Both the position numbers and the translations under genes were made by a program. The notes under the pieces were generated by a model, which searched no databases, was not told the DNA's origin, and saw nothing but the letters and a program-made list of their open reading frames with translations. From positions 1 to 8,602 of the forward strand of contig OY843693.1 of assembly GCA_963693005.1 (NCBI GenBank): a stretch of 8,602 nt of DNA. Reading direction: 5' to 3'. Shown one piece after another: positions 1 to 7,217 of the stretch. Within the stretch, counting starts at the first letter, position 1; each line of letters begins with the position of its first letter. The DNA comes from Bodonicaedibacter sp963693005 (GTDB lineage: Bacteria; Pseudomonadota; Alphaproteobacteria; UBA6184).

Positions 1-127
1 AATGACGCGAAGAAGAAGAACGAAGAGCGTCAAAAGCCGCAATCGGTCAGGCTCAAAAGCACGCGACATCGAGACCCCGGAGGGCCCAGACATCGGAGGA
101 CCGAGCGGCATCCCGAAGCGCGGCACG
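1..127. other. Left flanking sequence, unassigned
   Basis: This sequence lies before the left copy of the outer element's direct repeat. It has no recognisable gene. Two forward frames are open across it. The frame in phase with outer ORF1 reads a short Lys/Glu/Arg-rich stretch (N-D-A-K-K-K-N-E-E-R-Q-K) that resembles in composition the charged region of ORF1, so the target might itself be a related element or another charged coding region. That is only an impression from composition. A second frame has an ATG at position 2 and stops at 161-163 inside the repeat. Confidence 0.4.
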
Positions 128-339
128 GTTGTCACAGAGCACCTTGTGTGCCTCTGCCTCTGATGACCTACTCACTTATCGCCTTACGATGTTCCAGTAA
201 CGAGTTCAGTGATTCACACAACAAAAACAAGCTCAAGGGATTGCCCATGGTGCGTGTCAGCGTGAGAGTTCCTGTGTCCCAGCGTATCCGCAACTCCAAG
301 CGCCGGTTAGGCAGCAATCCTCTTGAGCGTCTCCCTCTG
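128..339 (+). repeat. Outer element direct repeat, left copy (A1-like)
   Basis: This 212-bp segment matches 8117-8328 at a constant offset of 7989, with one difference seen (T at 159, C at 8148). It begins GTTGTCACAGAGC and ends CTCCCTCTG, after which the copies diverge: the left copy has a short T run, then CAG and the ORF1 start, while the right copy has a much longer pyrimidine tract. It sits where A1 of a split-direct-repeat element would be and would provide the 5' leader of ORF1. The ORF1 frame stays open through it. Confidence 0.9.
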
Positions 340-340
340 A

Positions 341-349
341 TTTTTTCAG
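341..349 (+). promoter_or_regulatory. Candidate splice acceptor (T tract plus CAG) before ORF1
   Basis: A run of six T at 341-346 is followed by CAG at 347-349, two bases before the ATG at 352. In kinetoplastids a pyrimidine tract and AG direct spliced-leader addition, and the added leader would make up for the very short remaining 5' UTR. If the host is not a kinetoplastid, an ordinary splice acceptor is an alternative. This is inference from pattern and position. Confidence 0.4.
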
Positions 350-351
350 AG

Positions 352-2688
352 ATGTCGGGGCTCTTCGGTTTCGGGAACGGTGCGGATGACCCGTCGCGGG
401 GCCCGTCACGCGCGACATCGCGTCAAACCTCTCGGACGAACAGCCCGACCCGACCTTCAGACTTCGCACGCCTCAGCCACGTGGCGGTGGATGCATCTGC
501 ACCGGAGATCAGTCGAGCCGTCGCCAGCGTCTATCCCTTCATCGGCCGCGACGACGTCATCGCCCGCAAGACGGATGGGACGTCATGCCGCGTCGGCACC
601 CTGATCGAGGCCAACGGTCAGGGCGACATGCGGATGCTGTGCGGCGGCGATGTGCGGACGCTTCATGTCGGAACACATCAGCTGAGCCTCCTTGATGACG
701 CACGTGCCACGCAAGGTCGCGACTCCGTTCAGTCAGTCGCTGACGCCATGCAAGCCTTGACCGCCGCCATCCCTCGCCACGACAAGTCCAAGACCGACAA
801 GGAACTGGAGACGTACAAGCGCACCGTGGATGAGCGGGTGAAGGAGCACGTTCGCTACCGCACAAGCTACCCGTACTTCAAGAAGATCCTCGAGCACCGC
901 ATCACAGCTGCCTTCAGCAACGAGCACATGGCGAAGTCCGAACGCAACCGCTGCGCGCGGATGGCTCACGACCTCTCCAACGTGTACCGCCTCCTACTGA
1001 AGGGCACTGAGTCCCATCTGTCGCGCGCGATGGTGATCGTGGAGCAGATGATCGAGGAGCTCCCGAACGGCAAGACCCACAAGCGTCAGGCTACCCTCCG
1101 CCTCCTCAGTGACTTGAACGACGATCAGAGCGGCCAAGCCAGCCTCACCCTCAACGAAGCCAAGGAGAAGTGGGAGAAGAAGGAGTACGACAACATCCGC
1201 CCCGCCAGCATCGCTGACGTCCCTCTCACCTTCTATCCGACCGAGGAACCTGCAGCACCTGTGCAACCTGAGCGCGTGATTGTGGCCAGTGATGCACGGC
1301 CCAAGCGGGTGAAGAAGAAGGTGTGCCCGGAGTGCAACACCGCGCACACCGATGTGACTTGCCCGACATGCGACAAGCGCGAGGAGGAGCAACGCGCCAA
1401 GGAGGCCGCCGCCAAGAAGCTTCGCGATGAGCGCAAGAAGAAGGAGCAGCAGCAGCGTCGCGACGAGAAGGAGAAGAAGGAGAAGGAGGAGCGCGAGCGC
1501 GAGAAGAAGCGCCAGGAAGCGAAGAAGTCCGCGCAGCAGAACAAGCCTTCGACGAAGGAGAACAAGCCCGACAAGCCCGACAAGCCGGCGCAGAAGCAGT
1601 CCCGCCTCGGCGACGCCAAGGTCATGGACAAGGACAGGCTCGCCGCCCGCAAGGAAGCCAAGTCGAGTTTTCAGGGCCCCAGCACCGCGACGCTCCCGCC
1701 GGCGCTGGGGTACAAGGGCAGCTGGCTCAAGGGAGTGAAACCGCTGGACGACTGGGAGAACTCAATTCAAGCTCTTCCGCAGGCCGGCGTGACGCGCAAG
1801 ACGTGGCAGGATCGCATCAACGCGCTCAAGACCATGCAGGCGGCGTTCAAGGAGATCGGCGACGAGTGGATGGACGCCCCTCTCGACGAGGCGATGGCGG
1901 AGGCGGCAGTGTACCTGTACCTGCAGCGGAAGTGGATGCCACAGACACTTCACCGCAACATGGCGACGTGGACGGGCGCCCTCAACTCCCTGAAGGCCTT
2001 CACCAATGCGGACATCGACGTGAACATGAACCTCTCCAAGACGTGGCAGCAGTCCATGCGGGCTGCGGAGGTCGCGACGAAGGAGGGCGATGCGGAAGTA
2101 CCGACGGCAGTGCAGAAGCAGGAGGTCGCGAAGGCGATCAAGAAGGCGGTGGACTCGGACCGTCTCGACCTGGCGACGCTGCTCGTGATGACGTGGTACA
2201 CAGCGGGTCGAACCTGCGACATTCTGCAGCTCAAGAAGGAGAACGTCGAAGTCCGCAGCGACGGTCACCTGCTGGTGACATTCAAGCGCGGCAAGACTGT
2301 CCATGCCCGCGGCGGATGGACGGTGCACACGAAGCTGCCGGACGAGCACCGCGAGATTCTGACAAAGTACCTCGCGACCGTCTATGGCAAGAGCTGGGTG
2401 TGGCCGTTCAAGCAGCGCGCAGCTTTGACAACGCAAGTGCGGCTCGCACTCCGGGACGTCAACCCGGCTCTCAGCAACCGGTCGATCCGACGCGGCTCGC
2501 TGCAGACCATGGCGGCCAACGGGGTGTCGATGGCGACGCTGATGGAGTACTCCGGGCACACCCGCGAGGCGACGCTCCGTCGGTACCTGGGGTGGGGGAA
2601 ACTCGCCCAGGCGCTTGCGAAGGAGGGCACAGCGGCAGCGGAGGCACTGATGACGGCGGCAGTCGTCCAAAGTTCCTCGACAAACTAG
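352..2688 (+). CDS. Outer ORF1: Gag-like zinc-motif protein fused to a tyrosine recombinase
   Basis: The protein has 778 residues from the ATG at 352. I chose this start because it follows the pyrimidine tract and leaves the direct repeat. The frame is open further upstream to the window edge, with in-frame ATGs at 163 and 247. The N-terminus is Ser/Arg/Thr-rich (about residues 10-45), followed by a helical region to about 300. A zinc-ribbon-like motif has C325, C328, C337 and C340, and a Lys/Glu/Arg-rich charged helix spans about 342-425. The C-terminal third is a tyrosine recombinase/integrase: first Arg at R620 (T-A-G-R-T), a Lys-rich beta region (F-K-R-G-K), R710-S-I-R713 where HxxR is usual, G-H736-T, and nucleophile candidate Y745 (R-R-Y-L-G). 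In DIRS-type elements this enzyme integrates a circular DNA copy. The Gag and recombinase functions are in one ORF rather than two. The 3' end overlaps the RT frame. Confidence 0.85.
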   Translation: MSGLFGFGNGADDPSRGPSRATSRQTSRTNSPTRPSDFARLSHVAVDASAPEISRAVASVYPFIGRDDVIARKTDGTSCRVGTLIEANGQGDMRMLCGGDVRTLHVGTHQLSLLDDARATQGRDSVQSVADAMQALTAAIPRHDKSKTDKELETYKRTVDERVKEHVRYRTSYPYFKKILEHRITAAFSNEHMAKSERNRCARMAHDLSNVYRLLLKGTESHLSRAMVIVEQMIEELPNGKTHKRQATLRLLSDLNDDQSGQASLTLNEAKEKWEKKEYDNIRPASIADVPLTFYPTEEPAAPVQPERVIVASDARPKRVKKKVCPECNTAHTDVTCPTCDKREEEQRAKEAAAKKLRDERKKKEQQQRRDEKEKKEKEEREREKKRQEAKKSAQQNKPSTKENKPDKPDKPAQKQSRLGDAKVMDKDRLAARKEAKSSFQGPSTATLPPALGYKGSWLKGVKPLDDWENSIQALPQAGVTRKTWQDRINALKTMQAAFKEIGDEWMDAPLDEAMAEAAVYLYLQRKWMPQTLHRNMATWTGALNSLKAFTNADIDVNMNLSKTWQQSMRAAEVATKEGDAEVPTAVQKQEVAKAIKKAVDSDRLDLATLLVMTWYTAGRTCDILQLKKENVEVRSDGHLLVTFKRGKTVHARGGWTVHTKLPDEHREILTKYLATVYGKSWVWPFKQRAALTTQVRLALRDVNPALSNRSIRRGSLQTMAANGVSMATLMEYSGHTREATLRRYLGWGKLAQALAKEGTAAAEALMTAAVVQSSSTN

Positions 2689-3644
2689 GCATCGAAGCAC
2701 CGACGTGGAGCGAGCTCGGGTTACCCAAAGACACGAGCACCTACGATTATCACATCAAGAAAATCAAGACGCTCCTCCTGAACATCATCGACGAGCTGGC
2801 CAAGGACACACCTTTCCAAGAGAAGTGGATCGAGGCCCGCCGTTGGATTCTTGAACTCGACACGTACAAGAATGTCCCGAAGGTGCGGGGACGCCGAACG
2901 ATCGCCAAGATCAAAACACGCGCGTTGCACGCGCTCATCGACGCAGGACAAGCGGTTGAGACCGCAGCGGAGGATGTCCTGGGCACGGTCAACATCTTCC
3001 TGCGGGCGGAGCATCACAAGCACCGTCTCCGCGTCCTGAAGGAGACCGAGCTGATCAACGAATTCATTTCCAAACTGGAGTCGCCGAAGACCGTCCTCAG
3101 CACACCGATGGAAGCCGACGCCACCGCCCTGCGTCAGAAGTACCAGGCGCAGTGTGACTTCAAGGCGTTCTTTGATCAAATCCTCTTGTCACTCGACGTG
3201 AGCCGCATGATGTGCTTCCAATGCAATCAGAAGTGGTACCGTTGCACGCGGCTCCCGATGGGGCAGCGGCAGGCCGTGTTCGTAGCGCAGACTATTGCCT
3301 CGATCATCGCGTACGTACCCGGGCACAACGTCGATACGAATGTCTACGTCGACAACATTCGCGTAGCGGGCGAGACCCGCGAAGAGGTAGCAGCAGCAAT
3401 GAAGGAGATCCTGGAGCGAGCCATCCGCGCCTCCGTCACCGTCAACGAGCTGGGCGAGAAGCAGGAGGTCACCGACGAGATCGTCAACGGCATGGTCAAG
3501 ACGCGCGAGGAGTGGCTCGGCCGTGACTACGACTTCGAGGCGAAGACCGTCAAGGTCGGCACCAAGACGATCGAGAAGGTCAAGGCTATGCGTGGCTTGA
3601 AGAAGTGGACCTGGCAGAATGTCGCGGCCATCTACGGTCTTTGA
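2661..3644 (+). pseudogene. Outer element reverse transcriptase, 5' part, cut by the nested insertion
   Basis: This frame is -1 relative to ORF1 and overlaps its 3' end. The frame is open far upstream by chance, and protein-like sequence begins near 2661. RT motifs are clear: motif A C-D-F-K-A-F-F-D-Q with the catalytic Asp at 3156-3158, motif B T-R-L-P-M-G-Q-R at 3246-3269, and motif C Y-V-D-N at 3345-3356, where the second Asp of the usual YxDD is Asn. There is no ATG between the overlap and 3108, and 3108 is too late to include the N-terminal RT region, so -1 frameshifting from ORF1 is the likely expression route; I see no canonical in-phase slippery heptamer. The frame meets a stop at 3642-3644, two bases inside the inner element. 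Genuine coding sequence resumes at 7378 in the RNase H part. Confidence 0.88.
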
Positions 3645-4008
3645 AGCCTGCGTGTGGGACCCCCGTGTGTGACGCGTGTTGTGAACGGTGCCCCCCCTTC
3701 CTTTCCGAGCTCGCTCGCAGCCCCTACCCACCGTCTTGTACCCAAGACGAGGCCCCATTCCCATCCTGCCCCGATGTCCTGTGTCGTGTCGCGTCTGGTT
3801 TGACGTCGGTGGCTCAATCTGCCCATCTTCGGGTCGTCCGTATTGTTTTCCCTTGATCGCCGCGCGGAAAAAAATGAGAAGCGCATCGTTTTGGCGATCC
3901 TTGACAACCAGGAGGAGGCTTGTTTTGTTTGACCCGTCTTTGTTTTGCTTGTGGCGGTAGGTGCGCGCGCGCGGTCGCTGAGGACTGGAAAATCCGACTC
4001 AACGCGGC
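3641..4008 (+). repeat. Inner element repeat A1 (368 bp)
   Basis: This segment is identical by eye to 6832-7199 (offset 3191) and starts TTGAAGCCTGCG. It holds the 5' leader of the Gag ORF, a CG alternation at 3963-3972, and a pyrimidine-rich tract ending in AG at 3959-3960. Short open frames inside it occur in both copies and are not convincing genes. Confidence 0.95.
3918..3960 (+). promoter_or_regulatory. Candidate splice acceptor region upstream of the inner Gag ORF
   Basis: A T-rich stretch with several TTTT blocks ends with AG at 3959-3960, 50 bases before the ATG at 4011. It fits the pyrimidine-tract/AG signal of kinetoplastid trans-splicing, but a G-rich stretch interrupts the tract just before the AG. 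The same sequence lies in A2 at 7109-7151. Confidence 0.3.
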
Positions 4009-4010
4009 AA

Positions 4011-5669
4011 ATGGCTCAACCAACTCCTGACTGCAGTGCCCTGGTGCCCTTCGTCCCGGTCGAGACGTCAACCACCTTGACCCAGGAGCACTTGCAGAGG
4101 CAGCTCGTCCCGCCCCCCACCGCGAGCGGCAAGTACGAGATGAAGACCGTCCAGAACGTCATCGACGCCATCGTCCACGGGGGCGCGGACGTCACAGCCG
4201 CGGCGTTGGTCCCCTACCTCCAAGCAATGGGGCAGGAGCTCTTCCGGGCCATCGTCGAACACCTGGGCCCGTCCTTCAACGCCTTCCTCGTACGCCAGGA
4301 CCAGATCGATACCCAGACGGTGGCAACGATCAAGGGGTGGCTCGAAACCGTGGTCAACCACAACAACGCCCAAGTTGCGCACCAGGACGAGAACGCCCGT
4401 CAGATCCACGAGCACATCGGGCAGAGCAGCGCCATGATCCTGCAGACCCTCGCCTATCACGAGCGGGGGTGCAGCACCATGCTCACTGACCTGCAGAACT
4501 CCGTCGGCGCCACGAAGAAGAAGCTCGTCGAGATGAACGGAGAGAACCAGACCAACTTCCAGCAACTCCAGGAGGCGCTGCTCCGCAGCTTCCAGACGGC
4601 CGACCGACTTAACCTCGAGCGCACCGCTGCAGCTGAGGCCGTGATTCGAGCTGATGGTGAGCTGACCCGTGGCGCTCAACGTTTCGAGGGTGCCGCGACA
4701 CGGCAGCAGTTGTCCGCCACCGGTGAGGGCATGTCCGCGATCGTCGAGGCCATGGCGAACCGGGTCGCAAGTGGCATCGCGAGCGTGAGCACCGGCGTCA
4801 ACGACATGCGCACCTCCGTCGAGGTTACGCGTCAGACCACCGACGCCACGAAGAACGATGTTGCGGCCTGCCGAGAGACCGCGACCAACGTTCTCAGCGC
4901 GATCGACGCCCTCTCGTCCAAGGTCGACACGAACCGGAAGGCCGCTGCGCGTGAGACTCTCGGGTCCAAGGATGCGTTGCAGAGCAAGCTTCAGGACGTC
5001 CACGATGACCTCGACAAGACGACGAAGGCCGTCAGCAATGTCGCTGCGCTCGTTGAGAAGGCTCCGACTGTCAGTGACATTCAGGCGGTCACCGACTACC
5101 TCGCTCGTCTTGAGAAGATCGTGGTCGAGCGGGGCAAGGCGATTGCCGCAGTCGAGCAAGAGGACCATGGATACGCCAAGACTGGAGCCGAGATCCTTCG
5201 GGCTGCCAAGCTCGCCACCGCCGAGATCAAGAAGCTGGATGACAACATCGAGATCATGCTCACCGCGCAGACCGAAGAGATCGCCCAACGCACTGAGGAG
5301 GCTCTGCGTGCGCGATTCCCCCCCACGCGCCCAGCCCCGAGTTCGTTCACCTTATGCATATGGTGCTCGCGCTTGGCACTGATGACGCTGTCGCTCCGGA
5401 TGGGTCGGTTCGCTCGTGGTATCGGCTCCCGTCCGGCGTCCTTGTCCACTGCCATATTGACAATGTCCTGTTCGCCGGTCCACGGGACGCTGTTGATAAG
5501 GCCGCCGCAGCTTTCCGCGCTCGCGCGAAGTACTACGGGATGCTCCTCAATGATGAACCGGGCAATGAGGCCCACGTTCATGGTGAGTTCGCCGGCATCG
5601 AGTACTCTCTCGCCACCAACAACGAGCCCTGCACGGTCGCGTGCGGAGCCAAGACCGCGGCGAAGCTGA
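4011..5669 (+). CDS. Inner element Gag-like helical protein
   Basis: The ATG at 4011 is the first in-frame ATG and lies three bases after repeat A1 ends. The frame runs to a stop at 5667-5669 (552 residues), but only about the first 437 residues look like a coherent protein. That part is rich in Ala, Glu, Lys, Thr and Gln with long heptad-like helices, particularly about residues 90-430, suggesting an oligomerising coiled-coil structural protein. I see no zinc knuckle and no catalytic motif. Its position as the first ORF of a YR retrotransposon suggests a Gag-like role, which is inference. After the C7 run at 5318-5324 the frame becomes Ser/Pro/Arg-rich out-of-frame translation of the RT segment, so the last 110 or so residues are probably not a real domain unless no frameshift occurs. 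Confidence 0.75.
   Translation: MAQPTPDCSALVPFVPVETSTTLTQEHLQRQLVPPPTASGKYEMKTVQNVIDAIVHGGADVTAAALVPYLQAMGQELFRAIVEHLGPSFNAFLVRQDQIDTQTVATIKGWLETVVNHNNAQVAHQDENARQIHEHIGQSSAMILQTLAYHERGCSTMLTDLQNSVGATKKKLVEMNGENQTNFQQLQEALLRSFQTADRLNLERTAAAEAVIRADGELTRGAQRFEGAATRQQLSATGEGMSAIVEAMANRVASGIASVSTGVNDMRTSVEVTRQTTDATKNDVAACRETATNVLSAIDALSSKVDTNRKAAARETLGSKDALQSKLQDVHDDLDKTTKAVSNVAALVEKAPTVSDIQAVTDYLARLEKIVVERGKAIAAVEQEDHGYAKTGAEILRAAKLATAEIKKLDDNIEIMLTAQTEEIAQRTEEALRARFPPTRPAPSSFTLCIWCSRLALMTLSLRMGRFARGIGSRPASLSTAILTMSCSPVHGTLLIRPPQLSALARSTTGCSSMMNRAMRPTFMVSSPASSTLSPPTTSPARSRAEPRPRRS
5318..5324 (+). promoter_or_regulatory. C7 tract at the Gag to RT frame transition
   Basis: Seven C in a row are phased C-CCC-CCC in the Gag frame, which lets P- and A-site tRNAs re-pair after a -1 slip. 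The -1 frame then reads H-A-P-S-P-E-F-V-H-L-M and continues into the RT fragment without a stop. The -1 frame is closed upstream by TGA at 5294-5296, so any switch must occur after that. A one-base sequencing or replication error in the homopolymer would look the same. Confidence 0.4.
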
Positions 5670-6406
5670 ACCTTGCGAGCCCCGTCGTCAGCACGGCTCG
5701 TGAGTTCGAGCAGCTTGTTGGACTTCTCACGTGGGCGTCCGCCGTTTTGCAGATGCGCATGGGCCGCTACCTCCACGCTCTCAACGCGTGGCGGAACATC
5801 GCGTCCGCTCTCGCCCGCGGAGATCTCCACCCCGACGATCCCATCGCTCTCCTCCCGCACGCCGCCGAGGCGCTGCGACAGTGGCTGGCGCACGCCCGGA
5901 GCAACGTTCCGGTGCGCCCCGCGTCGCGCGAGTCGCCGTTCGACGCTGAACTCTACACCGACGCCAGCCCGAAGGGTTGGGGCGCCGTCGTTGTCGTCGG
6001 CGGCCAGGTGCACGGATTCGGTGCGTCCTGGGGGCCGCAGGATGCCGGCAAGCACATCAACATCCTTGAGGCCATCGCTGTGCAGAAGTCTGTCGACGTG
6101 TTCGAGCGCTTTTTGCAAGGCACCAACCTCCGTCTCGCCATCGACAACCGCGCTGCGGCGGCGGGGGTCGATGGGCGGCCTGCCAAAAGCCTCGAGCTGG
6201 CCATCGAGTGTGAGAAGGCCGCGGCCTCCGTGTCTCGCGTCACTGCGTCCTGGAGCGTGTGCTGGATCGCTTCCGCTTTCAACCCCGCTGACGAGCCTAG
6301 TCGTGATCTGCCGACTGATCCCGCGAAGGCCCTGCACGCCGTGGTGCACGGGGTGCCCCTGTTCAGCTCCCGTCAGCGGGCGGGCTGGACTCACGTTCAG
6401 GGATAA
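5318..6406 (+). CDS. Inner element RT C-terminal fragment plus RNase H
   Basis: The frame is -1 to Gag and open from 5297 to TAA at 6404-6406; the first ATG is at 5354. The sequence starts just before RT motif C: H-I-D-N at 5453-5464, again with Asn in place of the second Asp. The RT thumb/connection region follows (L-V-G-L-L-T-W-A-S near 5715-5741), then RNase H. RNase H acidic residues are visible: T-D-A-S (Asp at 5960), N-I-L-E-A (Glu at 6068), A-I-D-N (Asp at 6143) and N-P-A-D-E-P-S-R (Asp at 6290). RT motifs A and B and the whole recombinase are missing, so polymerase activity is not expected while RNase H may be intact. It could be made as a Gag fusion by frameshifting at the C7 run, or from the ATG at 5354. 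An internal deletion of a full-length element is the simplest origin. Confidence 0.82.
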   Translation, partial: PPHAPSPEFVHLMHMVLALGTDDAVAPDGSVRSWYRLPSGVLVHCHIDNVLFAGPRDAVDKAAAAFRARAKYYGMLLNDEPGNEAHVHGEFAGIEYSLATNNEPCTVACGAKTAAKLNLASPVVSTAREFEQLVGLLTWASAVLQMRMGRYLHALNAWRNIASALARGDLHPDDPIALLPHAAEALRQWLAHARSNVPVRPASRESPFDAELYTDASPKGWGAVVVVGGQVHGFGASWGPQDAGKHINILEAIAVQKSVDVFERFLQGTNLRLAIDNRAAAAGVDGRPAKSLELAIECEKAAASVSRVTASWSVCWIASAFNPADEPSRDLPTDPAKALHAVVHGVPLFSSRQRAGWTHVQG

Positions 6407-6671
6407 GGTCTCCGTTTTTGTCGGGTAGACGGTCGTTTGTCGAAAATACTTCTCTTCCGAGTGTGTTTTTCTCTTGTTTTGAGACCTGCGCTGGGGTCAT
6501 GTGGTTTATCAATTATATAACACCTAACTTCTTGTCGACGGTTTCCCATCTCCCTTGCATATCTTGTCGCCCCTCCTGGTTCGTCTTCATCACTTCGGTT
6601 TATATTTTCGCTACTCCTATTTTCTTTTTTCCCTTCCGCGTTGTTCGGTGCGGGTGCGCTGGGGTGTCGGA
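6407..6671 (+). other. Inner element 3' untranslated region
   Basis: This stretch holds no convincing gene. It is clearly richer in T and A than the coding parts, with an AT-rich patch near 6508-6525 and pyrimidine-rich stretches near 6598-6645. In kinetoplastids such tracts guide processing and polyadenylation of the upstream message. It ends where repeat B1 starts. Confidence 0.5.
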
Positions 6672-6831
6672 ACGGAGGTCTGATTTTCCCGGGTCAGATT
6701 TCTCGCCCGTACGCCCTGTAACCCCAAACTGTCCTCCGCATATGGATGTCGAAGCAATGCAAGTGACTGTGTTGAAGCATGGCTTCGATATCCCTCCGGC
6801 CCGTCACGGTGTGACGCGCGCGAAAGGGTCC
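6672..6831 (+). repeat. Inner element repeat B1 (160 bp)
   Basis: This segment is identical by eye to 7218-7377 (offset 546) and abuts A2 directly. It contains a hairpin-like GAAGC-ATG-GCTTC at 6774-6786 and an inverted repeat CGTCAC-GGT-GTGACG at 6802-6816 near its right end. The B1/A2 boundary at 6831/6832 should equal the junction of the circular intermediate. Confidence 0.95.
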
Positions 6832-7199
6832 TTGAAGCCTGCGTGTGGGACCCCCGTGTGTGACGCGTGTTGTGAACGGTGCCCCCCCTTCCTTTCCGAG
6901 CTCGCTCGCAGCCCCTACCCACCGTCTTGTACCCAAGACGAGGCCCCATTCCCATCCTGCCCCGATGTCCTGTGTCGTGTCGCGTCTGGTTTGACGTCGG
7001 TGGCTCAATCTGCCCATCTTCGGGTCGTCCGTATTGTTTTCCCTTGATCGCCGCGCGGAAAAAAATGAGAAGCGCATCGTTTTGGCGATCCTTGACAACC
7101 AGGAGGAGGCTTGTTTTGTTTGACCCGTCTTTGTTTTGCTTGTGGCGGTAGGTGCGCGCGCGCGGTCGCTGAGGACTGGAAAATCCGACTCAACGCGGC
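6832..7199 (+). repeat. Inner element repeat A2 (368 bp)
   Basis: This is the second copy of A, with no difference seen from 3641-4008. It lies between B1 and B2, giving the B1-A2-B2 block typical of split direct repeats. An 18-bp C-rich linker with ACCC repeats (7200-7217) separates it from B2. Confidence 0.95.
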
Positions 7200-7217
7200 C
7201 CCGCCCACCCACCCGCC

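Noticed and set aside
1803..2660. Upstream part of the open frame that later encodes RT
   Set aside because: It lies entirely inside the recombinase coding region in another frame and is Gly/Arg/Asp-rich without domain character. The real RT sequence starts near the end of ORF1.
3961..3973. Alternating CG tract as a regulatory or Z-DNA element
   Set aside because: It is only about ten bases long in GC-rich sequence and has no supporting context.
4068..5288. Long minus-strand open frame opposite the inner Gag ORF
   Set aside because: It mirrors the codon structure of the forward Gag frame in GC-rich DNA and shows no recognisable domain. The same applies to other minus-strand frames such as 1762-2700 and 5096-6394.
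5325..5669. Last part of the inner Gag frame as a real C-terminal domain
   Set aside because: It is out-of-frame translation of sequence that clearly encodes RT motif C and connection residues in the -1 frame, and its composition turns Ser/Pro/Arg-rich.
6879..7151. Identical 90-residue open frames in A1 (3688-3960) and A2 (6879-7151)
   Set aside because: They lie wholly in the repeats, are preserved only because the repeats are identical, and start without strong signals. They are not convincing genes.
3641..7199. A1 and A2 as long terminal repeats of an LTR retrotransposon
   Set aside because: The presence of B1 and B2 around A2, a right end at B2 rather than A2, the lack of target duplication and the absence of an integrase point to a split-direct-repeat YR element.
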